From Streptomyces sp. V2I9 (lineage in GTDB: Bacteria > Actinomycetota > Actinomycetes > Streptomycetales > Streptomycetaceae), in assembly GCF_030817475.1 (NCBI RefSeq), contig NZ_JAUSZJ010000002.1, positions 6,400,626 to 6,464,625 on the forward strand: DNA of 64,000 bases, in the 5' to 3' direction. Shown piece by piece: positions 1-8,702 of this stretch. Every line of letters starts with the position of its first letter. Position 1 is the stretch's first letter. The notes under the pieces were generated by a model, which was not told the origin of the DNA, ran no database searches, and saw only the letters and a program-made list of their open reading frames with translations. Made by a program: the position numbers and the translations under genes.

Positions 1-272
1 GCCACGGTGAGCAGGTCGGCCTCGGCGCCTGCTTCGCCATGCACCTGCGCGGCGCCCGCCAGGAGGCCCTCCTGATGGCGTCGATACTGCGCCGCCACGG
101 CCTGCCGGTGCTGCCGCAGGAGATCGGGTTCAGCGTCGACGAGTTCGTGGAGGCCGTCGCCTACGCGCCGCAGACGCGTCCGGGACGCTTCACGATCCTG
201 GAACACCTCAACCTGTCCACCGACCAGATCAGGGACGCGTACGCCGACTATGCGACGACCATCAGTAGCTGA
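1..272 (+). CDS. Iron-containing alcohol dehydrogenase / glycerol-1-phosphate dehydrogenase family, C-terminal end (partial)
   Basis: The reading frame is open from base 3, so the gene begins before the window; only about 90 C-terminal residues are visible. The piece opens with HGEQVGLG, which resembles the metal-binding His segment of the iron-dehydrogenase/dehydroquinate-synthase fold, followed by an all-helical tail (RHGLPVLPQEIGFSVDEFV, then TRPGRFTILEHL) typical of sn-glycerol-1-phosphate dehydrogenase-like proteins in actinobacteria. The stop codon overlaps the start of the following CDP-alcohol transferase gene, so the two are translationally coupled. Family known: NAD(P)-dependent polyol-phosphate reduction. 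Inferred: it makes a polyol phosphate head group for the envelope polymer built by the downstream genes. The exact substrate cannot be read from this fragment. Confidence 0.6.
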   Translation, partial: HGEQVGLGACFAMHLRGARQEALLMASILRRHGLPVLPQEIGFSVDEFVEAVAYAPQTRPGRFTILEHLNLSTDQIRDAYADYATTISS

Positions 273-1029
273 ACTCCGTCCGGTCGTGCACCCGCCGGGG
301 GTGAAGGACCGGCGCAGCGGCGAGCACTGGGCCGGGCGCATGTACATGCGCGAGGTCTCGCTGCGGGTGGACCGCTACCTGGTCAACACCAGGGTCACCC
401 CGAACCAGGTCACGTACGTGATGACGCTGGCCGGCGCCCTGGCGGCGCCGGCGCTGCTGGTGCCGGGCATCCCCGGCGCCGTGCTCGGTGTGCTGATGGT
501 CCAGCTCTACCTGCTGTTCGACTGCGTGGACGGCGAGCTGGCCCGCTGGAAGAAGCAGTACTCGCTCAGCGGGGTCTACCTGGACCGGGTCGCCGCCTAC
601 CTCTGCGACGCGGCGGTGCTGGTCGGTCTCGGCCTGCGCGCCGCCGACATCTGGGGCGAGGGCCGGATCGACTGGCTCTGGGCCTTCCTCGGGACCCTCG
701 CCGCGCTCGGCGCGATCCTGATCAAGGCCGAGACGGACCTGGTGGGTGTGGCCCGGCACCAGGGCGGGCTGCCGCCGGTCAAGGAGGCCGCCTCCGAGCC
801 GCGCTCCTCCGGGATGGCGCTGGCCCGCAGGGCCGCGGCGGCGCTCAAGTTCCACCGGCTGATCCTCGGCATCGAGGCGTCGCTGGTGATCCTCGTGGTG
901 GCCGTCGTGGACGCGATCGGGGGGGACCTGTTCTACACCCGCCTCACCGTGGCCGTGATGGCCGGCATCGCGCTGCTGCAGACCCTGCTGCACCTGGTCT
1001 CCGTCCTGGCGTCCAGCAGGCTGAAGTGA
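250..1029 (+). CDS. CDP-alcohol phosphatidyltransferase family membrane protein
   Basis: 259 residues. The CDP-alcohol phosphotransferase signature lies at residues 91-120: D91xxD94G95xxA98R99, eight residues, G108, three residues, D112. The usual fourth aspartate, four residues after D112, is alanine here (A116); the next Asp is D120. Several hydrophobic helices follow, around 60-90, 118-150 and 205-255, consistent with the six-helix fold. Such enzymes move a phospho-alcohol from a CDP-activated donor to an acceptor in the membrane. The start ATG overlaps the end of the dehydrogenase gene and the stop overlaps the next gene's GTG, so it belongs to a coupled operon. Inferred role: joining a polyol phosphate to a lipid or cell-wall glycan. 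The acceptor is unknown. Confidence 0.8.
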   Translation: MRRPSVAELRPVVHPPGVKDRRSGEHWAGRMYMREVSLRVDRYLVNTRVTPNQVTYVMTLAGALAAPALLVPGIPGAVLGVLMVQLYLLFDCVDGELARWKKQYSLSGVYLDRVAAYLCDAAVLVGLGLRAADIWGEGRIDWLWAFLGTLAALGAILIKAETDLVGVARHQGGLPPVKEAASEPRSSGMALARRAAAALKFHRLILGIEASLVILVVAVVDAIGGDLFYTRLTVAVMAGIALLQTLLHLVSVLASSRLK

Positions 1030-1910
1030 CGCTGCCCATGAAACTGGGTGCGGTGATCATCACCATGGGCAACCGCCCGGACGAACTCCGCGCCCTCCTC
1101 GATTCGGTCGCCGCCCAGCACGGTGACCGGATCGAGGTCGTGGTGGTCGGCAACGGCGCCCCGGTCCCGGACGTGCCCGCGGGGGTACGCACCGTGGAGC
1201 TGCCCGAGAACCTGGGCATCCCCGGCGGCCGCAACGTCGGCATCGAGGCGTTCGGCCCCTGCGGGGCGGACGTGGACGCGCTGCTCTTCCTGGACGACGA
1301 CGGGCTGCTCCCGAACCGGGACACCGCCGAGCTGTGCCGGCAGGCGTTCGCGGCGGACCCGGAGCTCGGGATCGTCACCTTCCGCATCACCGACCCCGGC
1401 ACCGGGGCCACCCAGCGGCGGCACGTGCCCCGGCTGCGGGCCGCCGACCCGCTGCGCTCCTCGCGCGTCACGACCTTCCTGGGCGGCGCCAACGCCGTAC
1501 GGACACGGGTCATCGCCGAGGTGGGCCCGCTTCCCGCGGAATTCTTCTACGCCCACGAGGAGACGGACCTCGCCTGGCGGGCGCTGGACGCGGGCTGGAT
1601 GATCGACTACCGCGCGGACATGGTGCTGCACCACCCCACCACCGCCCCGTCCCGGCACGCGGTCTACCACCGCATGGTGGCCCGCAACCGGGTCTGGCTC
1701 GCCCGCCGCAATCTGCCCGGTCCGCTGATCCCCCTCTACCTGGGGGTCTGGCTGCTGCTGACCCTGGTCAGGCGCCCGTCGCCACCCGCGCTCAAGGCAT
1801 GGTTCGGCGGATTCCGGGAAGGCTGGTCGGCCCCCTGCGGACCTCGTCGCCCGATGAGGTGGCGTACGGTATGGCGGCTGACGAGGCTGGGCCGCCCTCC
1901 GGTCATCTGA
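1026..1910 (+). CDS. Family 2 glycosyltransferase
   Basis: 294 residues starting at a GTG that overlaps the previous stop codon by four bases. The N-terminus is a GT-A fold: VVIITMGNRPDEL-like first strand, the nucleotide-binding region around VVVGNG, PENLGIPGGRNVG, and a clear metal-binding DDDG in LLFLDDDGLLP near residue 90. HEETDLAWRAL near residue 180 is the acceptor-side ED-type motif of this family. The C-terminal 70 residues are basic with one hydrophobic stretch (PLYLGVWLLLTLV), probably membrane-associated. Family known: sugar transfer from a nucleotide sugar, often rhamnosyl or glycosyl addition to cell-wall polymers. The sugar is not predictable here. Its place between a CDP-alcohol transferase and a TagGH-type exporter points to envelope glycopolymer assembly. 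Confidence 0.85.
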   Translation: MTLPMKLGAVIITMGNRPDELRALLDSVAAQHGDRIEVVVVGNGAPVPDVPAGVRTVELPENLGIPGGRNVGIEAFGPCGADVDALLFLDDDGLLPNRDTAELCRQAFAADPELGIVTFRITDPGTGATQRRHVPRLRAADPLRSSRVTTFLGGANAVRTRVIAEVGPLPAEFFYAHEETDLAWRALDAGWMIDYRADMVLHHPTTAPSRHAVYHRMVARNRVWLARRNLPGPLIPLYLGVWLLLTLVRRPSPPALKAWFGGFREGWSAPCGPRRPMRWRTVWRLTRLGRPPVI

Positions 1911-2011
1911 GAGGCTTTCCTCTGAGAGCATGAGGCGTATTTTCTTTCCGGAACCTGTCCGCCTGAGCCGCGCTCCCGACCGACTGCGCGTGAAGACGAG
2001 AGTTTCAACTT

Positions 2012-2941
2012 GTGAGTGACACGACCCACGACGGTGGGGTAGCCCTCGGGACCCCGCCGTCCGCCGACGAGGGCCTCGACGCGGCCCAGCTGGCCGCCAA
2101 GTACGGCCTGACCGTGAGTGGCGCCCGTCCCGGACTGTTCGAATACATGCGACAGCTCTGGGGCCGACGCCACTTCATCCTGGCTTTCTCCCGGGCGAAA
2201 CTGACCGCGCAGTACAGCCAGGCGAAGCTCGGCCAGCTGTGGCAAGTGGTCACGCCCTTGCTGAACGCGGCGGTCTATTACCTGATCTTCGGGCTGATCC
2301 TGGGAACCAGGGAGGGGATCTCCCACGACGTCTTCGTGCCGTTCCTGGTCACCGGCGTCTTCGTCTTCACCTTCACCCAGAGTTCCGTGATGGCGGGCGT
2401 CCGGTCGATCTCCGGCAACCTCGGTCTCGTCCGGGCCCTCCACTTCCCGCGGGCCTCGCTCCCCATCTCCTTCTCCCTCCAGCAGCTCCAGCAGCTGCTG
2501 TTCTCGATGATCGTGCTGGTCGCGGTCGCCGTCATCTTCGGCAGCTACCCCTCGCTGTCGTGGCTCCTGGTGATCCCCGCCCTCCTGCTCCAGTTCGTCT
2601 TCAACACCGGTCTGGCCCTCGTCATGGCGCGGCTCGGCTCCAAGACCCCCGACCTCGCGCAGCTGATGCCGTTCGTCATGCGGACCTGGATGTACGCCTC
2701 GGGCGTCATGTTCTCCATCCCGGTGATGCTGAAGGACAAGCCGGCCTGGATCGCCGACGTGCTCCAGTACAACCCGGCGGCGGTCTACATGGACCTGGTC
2801 CGCTTCGCCCTGATCGACGGCTACGGCTCCGAGAACCTGCCCGACCACGTCTGGGCCGTCGGCCTGGGCTGGGCGGTGCTGCTGGGCGTCGTGGGATTCG
2901 TGTACTTCTGGAAGGCAGAGGAACGGTACGGCCGTGGCTGA
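2012..2941 (+). CDS. ABC-2 type polysaccharide/teichoic-acid exporter permease (TagG-like)
   Basis: 309 residues from a GTG start. A hydrophilic N-terminus of about 65 residues precedes FSRAKLTAQYSQAKLGQLW, the usual cytoplasmic entry sequence of polysaccharide ABC-2 permeases, then six hydrophobic segments between about 75 and 300. The last gene codons overlap the start of the ATPase gene by eight bases, so the pair forms one transporter. Family known: TagGH/Wzm-Wzt exporters move lipid-linked teichoic acids or glycans across the membrane. A gap of about 100 bp separates it from the glycosyltransferase gene, so a secondary promoter is possible, but I see no convincing -35/-10 pair. Confidence 0.85.
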   Translation: MSDTTHDGGVALGTPPSADEGLDAAQLAAKYGLTVSGARPGLFEYMRQLWGRRHFILAFSRAKLTAQYSQAKLGQLWQVVTPLLNAAVYYLIFGLILGTREGISHDVFVPFLVTGVFVFTFTQSSVMAGVRSISGNLGLVRALHFPRASLPISFSLQQLQQLLFSMIVLVAVAVIFGSYPSLSWLLVIPALLLQFVFNTGLALVMARLGSKTPDLAQLMPFVMRTWMYASGVMFSIPVMLKDKPAWIADVLQYNPAAVYMDLVRFALIDGYGSENLPDHVWAVGLGWAVLLGVVGFVYFWKAEERYGRG

Positions 2942-3719
2942 GGACAACGCACAGGGGCGCGTCCCCACGGTGATCGCCGACGACGTGCACATCGTGTACC
3001 GGGTCAACGGCACGGGCGGCGGCCGGGGCAGCGCCACCGCCGCGCTGAGCCGCATGCTGCGGCGCGGCAAGGGCGAGGAGCGTGGCGTACGGAAGGTGCA
3101 CGCCGTACGCGGCGTCTCCTTCACCGCCTACCGCGGCGAGGCCATCGGTCTCATCGGCACCAACGGCTCCGGCAAGTCGACGCTGCTGCGGGCCATCGCC
3201 GGACTGCTGCCGACCGAATCGGGCCATGTGTACACGGACGGGCAGCCCTCGCTGCTCGGGGTGAACGCGGCGCTGATGAGCGACCTGACCGGTGAGCGCA
3301 ACGTCGTGCTCGGCGGTCTGGCGATGGGGATGAGCCGCGACGAGATCCGCGAGCGGTACCAGGAGATCGTGGACTTCTCCGGGATCAACGAGAAGGGCGA
3401 CTTCATCACCCTGCCGATGCGGACGTACTCCTCCGGCATGGCGGCGCGGCTGCGCTTCTCGATCGCCGCCGCCAAGAACCACGACGTCCTCATGATCGAC
3501 GAGGCGCTGGCCACCGGTGACCGCAAGTTCCGGGTCCGCTCCGAGGAGCGCATCCGCGAGCTGCGCAAGGAGGCGGGCACCGTCTTCCTGGTCAGCCACA
3601 ACAACAAGTCGATCAGGGACACCTGCGACCGTGCGCTGTGGCTGGAGAAGGGCGAACTCCTGATGGACGGCCCCACCGAGGAAGTCCTCAAGGCGTACGA
3701 GCGCGAGACGGGCAAATAG
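2934..3719 (+). CDS. ABC transporter ATP-binding protein (TagH/Wzt-like)
   Basis: 261 residues, GTG start inside the end of the permease gene. All ABC ATPase motifs are present: Walker A GTNGSGKST near residue 78, signature YSSGMAARLRFSIA near 167, Walker B DVLMIDEAL near 188 and the switch His in VSHNN near 222. The N-terminal stretch of about 60 residues ahead of the Walker A and the absence of a C-terminal glycan-binding domain match the short TagH/Wzt type. It would energise export of the polymer handled by the four upstream genes. A 12-bp-stem terminator follows within 14 bases of the stop codon, so this is the last gene of the operon. Confidence 0.88.
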   Translation: MAEDNAQGRVPTVIADDVHIVYRVNGTGGGRGSATAALSRMLRRGKGEERGVRKVHAVRGVSFTAYRGEAIGLIGTNGSGKSTLLRAIAGLLPTESGHVYTDGQPSLLGVNAALMSDLTGERNVVLGGLAMGMSRDEIRERYQEIVDFSGINEKGDFITLPMRTYSSGMAARLRFSIAAAKNHDVLMIDEALATGDRKFRVRSEERIRELRKEAGTVFLVSHNNKSIRDTCDRALWLEKGELLMDGPTEEVLKAYERETGK

Positions 3720-3732
3720 TCCAGGCGCTCGC

Positions 3733-3768
3733 CACGGCCCCCGCCGGACCGGTCCTGCGGGGGCCGTG
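3733..3768 (+). terminator. Terminator hairpin after the exporter operon
   Basis: Perfect 12-bp inverted repeat (3733-3744 with 3757-3768; core ACGGCCCCCGC) and a 12-nt loop, starting 13 bases after the stop of the ABC ATPase gene. There is no strong T tract, as is common in this GC range. The remaining bases up to 4132 contain no plausible gene. They presumably hold the promoter of the hopanoid operon, but I could not settle on a -35/-10 pair. Confidence 0.75.
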
Positions 3769-4132
3769 CGGTGCCCGCTCCGGGACGGCGCGCCCGCAGG
3801 AGGCCGCGGTGTCGATCTCCTCCCGGCGGATGAGGCCATCTCCGCCGTGCGCGGGGAGAGTTGACGGGTACGGCCGGGCGGCGGTGGCGGCCCCCGCACC
3901 CCGCCCGCCCCCGGTGAGCTGTACAACGTAAGCTGTAGCAGTGCTGATTCATGGCGAGTAGGGCGAATCGCCCCGGCACCACCCGCTTTGCCGCAATGCA
4001 CTCGGAAGCATGAGCGGCGTGTCCGAAAAGGGTTGTTTTGGGTCAGCAGTGTAGAACGGGAGATGTGACGGCATTGACGGAAGATCTCCAGCTCCGACGT
4101 GGTTCCGCCGTCCCCGCACCGGGCGGTACGCA

Positions 4133-5041
4133 GTGACCTCCACCCCCGACGCGCGCACCGGCGCCGCCACGCTCGGCAAGGCCGCGGACGAGAACTTCCC
4201 CGTGGCCCCCTTCTTCCTGCCCCGCGCCTGGCGCGACGACCTGATGGCGGTCTACGGATTCGCCCGGCTCGTCGACGACATCGGCGACGGCGACCTCGCC
4301 CCCGGCGGCGCCGACGCCCGCCACCTCGGCCTGGAGCCGGAGCGGGGCGACGACCGCCTCGCCCTGCTCGACGCCCTGGAGACCGACCTCCACCGGGTCT
4401 TCGCCACCACCGGCGGACCGCGCCATCCGCTGCTGCGCGGCCTGCGACCGACCGTGCGGCGCCGGTCGCTCACCCCCGAGCCCTTCCTCGGCCTGATCGA
4501 GGCCAACCGCCAGGACCAGAAGATCCGCCGCTACGGCACCTACGCCGAGCTGGTCTCCTACTGCGAGCTTTCGGCCAATCCGGTCGGCCGCCTGGTCCTC
4601 GCCCTCACCGGCACGTCGAGCCCGGACCGCATCCGCCGCTCCGACGCCGTCTGCACCGCGCTCCAGATCGTCGAGCACCTCCAGGACGTGGCCGAGGACC
4701 TGGAACGCGACCGGATCTACCTGCCCGCCGAGGACATGGAACGCTTCCGGGTCACCGAATCCGACCTGGCCGCCCCGTCCGCCGGAGCCTCCGTCCGCGC
4801 CCTGATCGCGTACGAGGCACAGCGCGCGAGCGAACTGCTGGACGAAGGCCCCCCACTGGTGGGCAGCGTCGACGGCAGGCTGAAGCTGCTCCTCGCCGGA
4901 TTCGTCGGAGGGGGCCGCGCCGCACTGGCCGCGATCTCGGCCGCCGGGTTCGACGTCCTGCCCGGACCACCCGGACCGACCAAGCCCCGGCTGCTGCGGG
5001 AAGTGGGAATCGTCTTGAACCGAGCGCGTGGAGAGAGGTGA
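4133..5041 (+). CDS. hpnC: Hydroxysqualene synthase HpnC (squalene-synthase-like)
   Basis: 302 residues. Both Asp-rich prenyl-diphosphate motifs are visible: RLVDDIGDGD near residue 48 and LQDVAEDLERDRIYLP near 185. ENFPVAPFFLPRAWRDDLMAVY-type sequence at residues 22-44 is characteristic of HpnC in hopanoid operons. Established pathway: HpnD couples two farnesyl diphosphates to presqualene diphosphate, HpnC converts that to hydroxysqualene, and HpnE reduces it to squalene. Its stop overlaps the in-frame GTG of hpnD. Compared with HpnD the two motifs are spaced alike, as expected for paralogues. An overlapping long ORF in another frame across this gene is a shadow. First gene of the hopanoid operon in this window. 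Confidence 0.88.
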   Translation: MTSTPDARTGAATLGKAADENFPVAPFFLPRAWRDDLMAVYGFARLVDDIGDGDLAPGGADARHLGLEPERGDDRLALLDALETDLHRVFATTGGPRHPLLRGLRPTVRRRSLTPEPFLGLIEANRQDQKIRRYGTYAELVSYCELSANPVGRLVLALTGTSSPDRIRRSDAVCTALQIVEHLQDVAEDLERDRIYLPAEDMERFRVTESDLAAPSAGASVRALIAYEAQRASELLDEGPPLVGSVDGRLKLLLAGFVGGGRAALAAISAAGFDVLPGPPGPTKPRLLREVGIVLNRARGER

Positions 5042-5991
5042 GCCGGACCGTGGAGGGACAGACGACGCCCATGTCGCCGCCGGTGCAGGCCGCATACAGC
5101 TACTGCGAGGCCGTCACCGGCCGGCAGGCCCGTAACTTCGCGTACGGCATCAGGCTGCTGCCGAACGAGAAGCGGCAGGCGATGTCGGCGCTGTACGCCT
5201 TCTCCCGCCGCGTCGACGACATCGGCGACGGGGAACTGGACCCGGAGACCAAGCGGACCCGGCTGGAGAGCACCCGTGAGCTGCTGGAGCGCATCCGCAA
5301 GGACGCCGTCGACGAGGACGACACCGACCCGGTGGCCGTCGCGCTGGCCGACGCCGCCCGCCGCTTCCCGCTCCCGCTCAGCGGGCTCGACGAGCTGATC
5401 GACGGCGTCCTGATGGACGTGCGCGGCGCGACCTACGAGACCTGGGACGACCTCAAGACCTACTGCCGCTGCGTCGCCGGAGCCATCGGACGCCTCAGCC
5501 TCGGTGTCTTCGGCACCGCGCCCGGCGCCCGCGGGGCCGAGCGCGCCGCGGAGTACGCCGACACCCTCGGCCTCGCCCTCCAGCTCACCAACATCCTGCG
5601 CGACGTTCGCGAGGACGCCGCCAACGGACGCACCTACCTGCCCGCCGACGACCTGGCGAAGTTCGGCTGCTCGGACGGCTTCCACCGCACCACCCCGCCC
5701 CCCGGCTCCGACTTCGCCGGCCTCGTCCACTTCGAGGTCCGCCGCGCCCGCGCCCTGTTCGCCGAGGGCTACCGGCTGCTGCCGATGCTCGACCGCCGCA
5801 GCGGCGCCTGCGTCGCCGCGATGGCCGGGATCTACCGCCGCCTCCTCGACCGGATCGAACGCGACCCCGAGGCCGTCCTGCGCGGCCGGGTCTCGCTGCC
5901 CGGCCACGAGAAGGCGTACGTCGCGGTGCGCGGCCTGTCGGGCATGGATGCCCGCCACATCTCCCGGCTCACCGCCAGGGGGCGTGCCTGA
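5038..5991 (+). CDS. hpnD: Presqualene diphosphate synthase HpnD
   Basis: About 317 residues if started at the GTG that overlaps the hpnC stop (GTGA). In-frame alternatives are GTG 5050, about 11 bases after a GAGAGG sequence, and ATG 5071. The catalytic motifs are RRVDDIGDG near residue 60 and NILRDVREDAANGRTYLP near 190; the sequence AYSYCEAVTGRQARNFAYGIRLLP at the N-terminus is typical of HpnD. It makes presqualene diphosphate from two farnesyl diphosphates. It is followed by 118 bp without a gene before hpnE, the largest gap in this part of the operon. Paralogous to hpnC. The exact N-terminus is unsettled; the core enzyme is not. Confidence 0.88.
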   Translation: MSRTVEGQTTPMSPPVQAAYSYCEAVTGRQARNFAYGIRLLPNEKRQAMSALYAFSRRVDDIGDGELDPETKRTRLESTRELLERIRKDAVDEDDTDPVAVALADAARRFPLPLSGLDELIDGVLMDVRGATYETWDDLKTYCRCVAGAIGRLSLGVFGTAPGARGAERAAEYADTLGLALQLTNILRDVREDAANGRTYLPADDLAKFGCSDGFHRTTPPPGSDFAGLVHFEVRRARALFAEGYRLLPMLDRRSGACVAAMAGIYRRLLDRIERDPEAVLRGRVSLPGHEKAYVAVRGLSGMDARHISRLTARGRA

Positions 5992-6109
5992 TGCCTCCGC
6001 ACGGCCCCGGTCCACGGGCAACCCTCCGGTGGCCCGACGCGTCACCGACTGCGACGATCTTCACGGCGGGCGCCCGGCGCCCGGCCATCACCCGGCGAGA
6101 GGGGCAGGC

Positions 6110-7495
6110 ATGAGCGACGAGAGTGCGCGCCCCGTCGGCGTCGTCGTCGGCGGCGGACTCGCCGGCGTCACCGCGGCGCTCCGGCTCGCCGACGCCGGAC
6201 TCGACGTGACCCTGCTGGAAGGCCGCCCCCGCCTCGGCGGCCTCGCCTTCTCCTTCCAGCGCGGCGACCTCACCGTCGACAACGGCCAGCACGTCTACCT
6301 GCGCTGCTGCACCGGCTACCGCTGGTTCCTCGACCGGATCGACGGCACCCACCTGGCCCCGCTCCAGGACCGTCTCGACGTGCCCGTGCTCGACGTCGGC
6401 CGGGCCGCCGGGCCCCGCCTGGGACGGCTGCGCCGCACCGCACTGCCCGTACCGCTGCACCTGGCCGGCGGGCTCGCCGCCTACCCGCACCTCTCGCTCG
6501 CCGAGAAGGCGGGCGTGGGCCGGGCCGCCCTCGCGCTGGGCCGCCTGGACCCCGCCGACCCCGAACTGGACCGGATCGACTTCGCCACCTGGCTGCGGCG
6601 CAACGGCCAGTCCGAACGCACCATCGAGGCCCTCTGGGATCTCGTCGGCGTCGCCACGCTGAACGCCACCGCACCGCACGCCTCCATGGCGCTCGCGGCG
6701 AAGGTCTTCAAGACCGGCCTGCTCTCCGACCCCGGCGCCGCCGACATCGGCTGGGCCACCGTGCCGCTCGGCGACCTGCACGACACCCTCGCCCGCAAGG
6801 CGCTGGACACCGCCGGCGTCCGTACCGAGCTGCGCGCCAAGGTGGGCTCCGTCACCCGCACGGAGGACGGCCGCTGGGTCGTGGAGAGCGCGGGGGAGCG
6901 GATCACCGCCGACACCGTCGTCCTCGCGGTGCCGCAGACCGAGACCCACGACCTGCTGCCCGCAGGCGCGCTGGACGAGCCCGAGCTGCTGCTCGACATC
7001 GACAACGCGCCCATCCTGAACGTGCACGTCGTCTACGACCGCAAGGTCCTGCGCCGGCCGTTCTTCGCCGCGATCGGCTCCCCGGTCCAGTGGGTCTTCG
7101 ACCGCACCCACTCCTCGGGCCTCACCGGCCCCGGACAGTATCTGGCCGTCTCGCAGTCCGCCGCCCGGGCCGAGATCGACCTGCCCGTCGCCGAGCTGCG
7201 CGCCCGTTATCTTCCCGAGCTGGAACGGCTGCTGCCCGCCGCGCGCGGCGCCGGCATCCGTGACTTCTTCGTCACCCGCGAGCGCGCGGCCACCTTCGCC
7301 CCCGCCCCGGGCGTCGGACGGCTGCGCCCCGGCCCCCGCACCCGGCTGTCCGGCCTCCAGCTGGCGGGGGCCTGGACCGACACCGGCTGGCCCGCGACGA
7401 TGGAGGGTGCCGTGCGCAGCGGCGCCGCCGCCGCCGACGCGGCCCTCCACGACCTCGGCCGCCCCCCAGGACATCCGCTGCAGGAGGCGGCATGA
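6110..7495 (+). CDS. hpnE: Hydroxysqualene dehydroxylase HpnE (FAD-dependent)
   Basis: 461 residues from ATG 6110, chosen because a GAGAGGGGCAGGC ribosome site sits just upstream and the product begins directly with the FAD fold. The dinucleotide-binding GGGLAGVTAALRLADAG lies at residues 13-29, then LLEGRPRLGGLAFSF and VDNGQHVYL, the amine-oxidase/phytoene-desaturase-type FAD site. The C-terminus LQLAGAWTDTGWPATMEGAV is the conserved FAD-closing motif. Established role: reduces hydroxysqualene to squalene. The last four bases (ATGA) overlap the prenyl synthase start. The open frame extends far upstream through hpnD, but that extension is a shadow. Confidence 0.88.
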   Translation: MSDESARPVGVVVGGGLAGVTAALRLADAGLDVTLLEGRPRLGGLAFSFQRGDLTVDNGQHVYLRCCTGYRWFLDRIDGTHLAPLQDRLDVPVLDVGRAAGPRLGRLRRTALPVPLHLAGGLAAYPHLSLAEKAGVGRAALALGRLDPADPELDRIDFATWLRRNGQSERTIEALWDLVGVATLNATAPHASMALAAKVFKTGLLSDPGAADIGWATVPLGDLHDTLARKALDTAGVRTELRAKVGSVTRTEDGRWVVESAGERITADTVVLAVPQTETHDLLPAGALDEPELLLDIDNAPILNVHVVYDRKVLRRPFFAAIGSPVQWVFDRTHSSGLTGPGQYLAVSQSAARAEIDLPVAELRARYLPELERLLPAARGAGIRDFFVTRERAATFAPAPGVGRLRPGPRTRLSGLQLAGAWTDTGWPATMEGAVRSGAAAADAALHDLGRPPGHPLQEAA

Positions 7496-8595
7496 GCAGT
7501 ACCACCGGAACAAGAGGAGAGTCTGTGACCCCGGCGAATCCGGCTGTCGACACCGTGGCGGACACCGCGGGCGTCACCGCGCTTCTGGAGCGCGGACGAG
7601 CCCTGTCAGTGCCGGTCCTGCGGGCTGCCGTGGACCGGCTCGCGTCGCCCATGGACACCGTCGCCGCCTACCACTTCGGCTGGATCGACGCCGACGGGCG
7701 GCCCTCGGACGGCGACGGCGGCAAGGCCGTGCGCCCGGCGCTCGCCCTGCTGTCCGCCGAGGCTGCCGGCGCCCCCGCCGAGACCGGCGTCCCCGGCGCG
7801 GTGGCCGTCGAACTCGTGCACAACTTCTCGCTGCTGCACGACGACCTGATGGACGGTGACGAGCAGCGCCGACACCGCGACACCGTCTGGAAGGTGCACG
7901 GCCCCGCCCAGGCGATCCTGGTCGGTGACGCGCTCTTCACCCTCGCCTACGACGTGCTGCTGGAGCTCGGTACGGTCGAGGCGGGCCGCGCGGCCCGGCG
8001 GCTGACCACCGCCAGCCGCAAGCTCATCGACGGACAGGCGCAGGACATCTCCTACGAGCACCGCGAGCGGGTCACCGTCGAGGAGTGCCTGGAGATGGAG
8101 GGCAACAAGACCGGTGCCCTGCTGGCCTGCGCGGTCTCGATCGGCGCAGTCCTCGGCGGCGCCGACGACCGCACCGCCGACACCCTGGAGGCGTACGGCT
8201 ACCACCTCGGTCTCGCCTTCCAGGCCGTCGACGACCTGCTCGGCATCTGGGGCGACCCGGTGTCCACCGGCAAGCAGACCTGGAGCGACCTGCGGCAGCG
8301 CAAGAAGTCCCTGCCCGTCGTCGCGGCGCTCGCCGCCGGCGGCCAGGCATCCGAGCGGCTGGGCGAACTGCTCGCCGCCGATGCCAAGAGCAACGACTTC
8401 GACAGCTTCTCCGAAGAGGAATTCGCCGCCCGCGCGGCGCTCATCGAGGAGGCGGGCGGCCGCGAGTGGACCGCCGAGGAAGCCCGTCGTCAGCACACCA
8501 TCGCCATCGAGGCGCTGCACGCCGTGGACATGCCGCACCGGGTGCGCGCGCAGCTCACCGAGCTCGCCGACTTCGTGGTGGTACGCAAGAGATGA
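7492..8595 (+). CDS. Trans-isoprenyl diphosphate synthase (farnesyl/geranylgeranyl diphosphate synthase family)
   Basis: 367 residues from an ATG overlapping hpnE; GTG 7525 is an in-frame alternative preceded closely by an AGGAG-type site and could be the true start. First Asp-rich motif DDLMD at D117 and second motif DDLLGIWGD near residue 247, with K/R-rich substrate sites (GGKAVRPAL; RKKSLPVV). The aromatic residue five places before the first motif (FSLLH) and the absence of a two-residue insertion in DDxxD fit a C20 synthase at least as well as a C15 one, so product length is open. In this operon it supplies prenyl diphosphate for squalene and hopene. A 13-bp hairpin separates it from shc. 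Confidence 0.85.
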   Translation: MSSTTGTRGESVTPANPAVDTVADTAGVTALLERGRALSVPVLRAAVDRLASPMDTVAAYHFGWIDADGRPSDGDGGKAVRPALALLSAEAAGAPAETGVPGAVAVELVHNFSLLHDDLMDGDEQRRHRDTVWKVHGPAQAILVGDALFTLAYDVLLELGTVEAGRAARRLTTASRKLIDGQAQDISYEHRERVTVEECLEMEGNKTGALLACAVSIGAVLGGADDRTADTLEAYGYHLGLAFQAVDDLLGIWGDPVSTGKQTWSDLRQRKKSLPVVAALAAGGQASERLGELLAADAKSNDFDSFSEEEFAARAALIEEAGGREWTAEEARRQHTIAIEALHAVDMPHRVRAQLTELADFVVVRKR

Positions 8596-8623
8596 CCATG
8601 CTTCGCATATGACTCGCAGTCGC

Positions 8624-8653
8624 CGGCCGGCGCCCCTCACGGGGCGTCGGCCG
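8624..8653 (+). promoter_or_regulatory. Intra-operon hairpin between prenyl synthase and shc
   Basis: Bases 8624-8636 pair with 8641-8653 (13 pairs, one G-T, 4-nt loop), 28 bases after the stop of the prenyl synthase gene and 49 before the shc start. There is no T tract. It could attenuate, protect or delimit the 5' and 3' halves of the hopanoid transcript. An AAGGGGAAG-type ribosome site for shc follows it. Function is inference; the base pairing is directly visible. Confidence 0.55.
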
Positions 8654-8702
8654 ACGGTGACCCCAGCACAGCAGAGAACCGACTGCACGTAAGGGGAAGC
8701 TC

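Noticed and set aside
4099..5037. Upstream extension of the hpnD frame through hpnC
   Set aside because: The extension is Arg/Pro-rich shadow sequence of hpnC; HpnD homology begins only near 5071.
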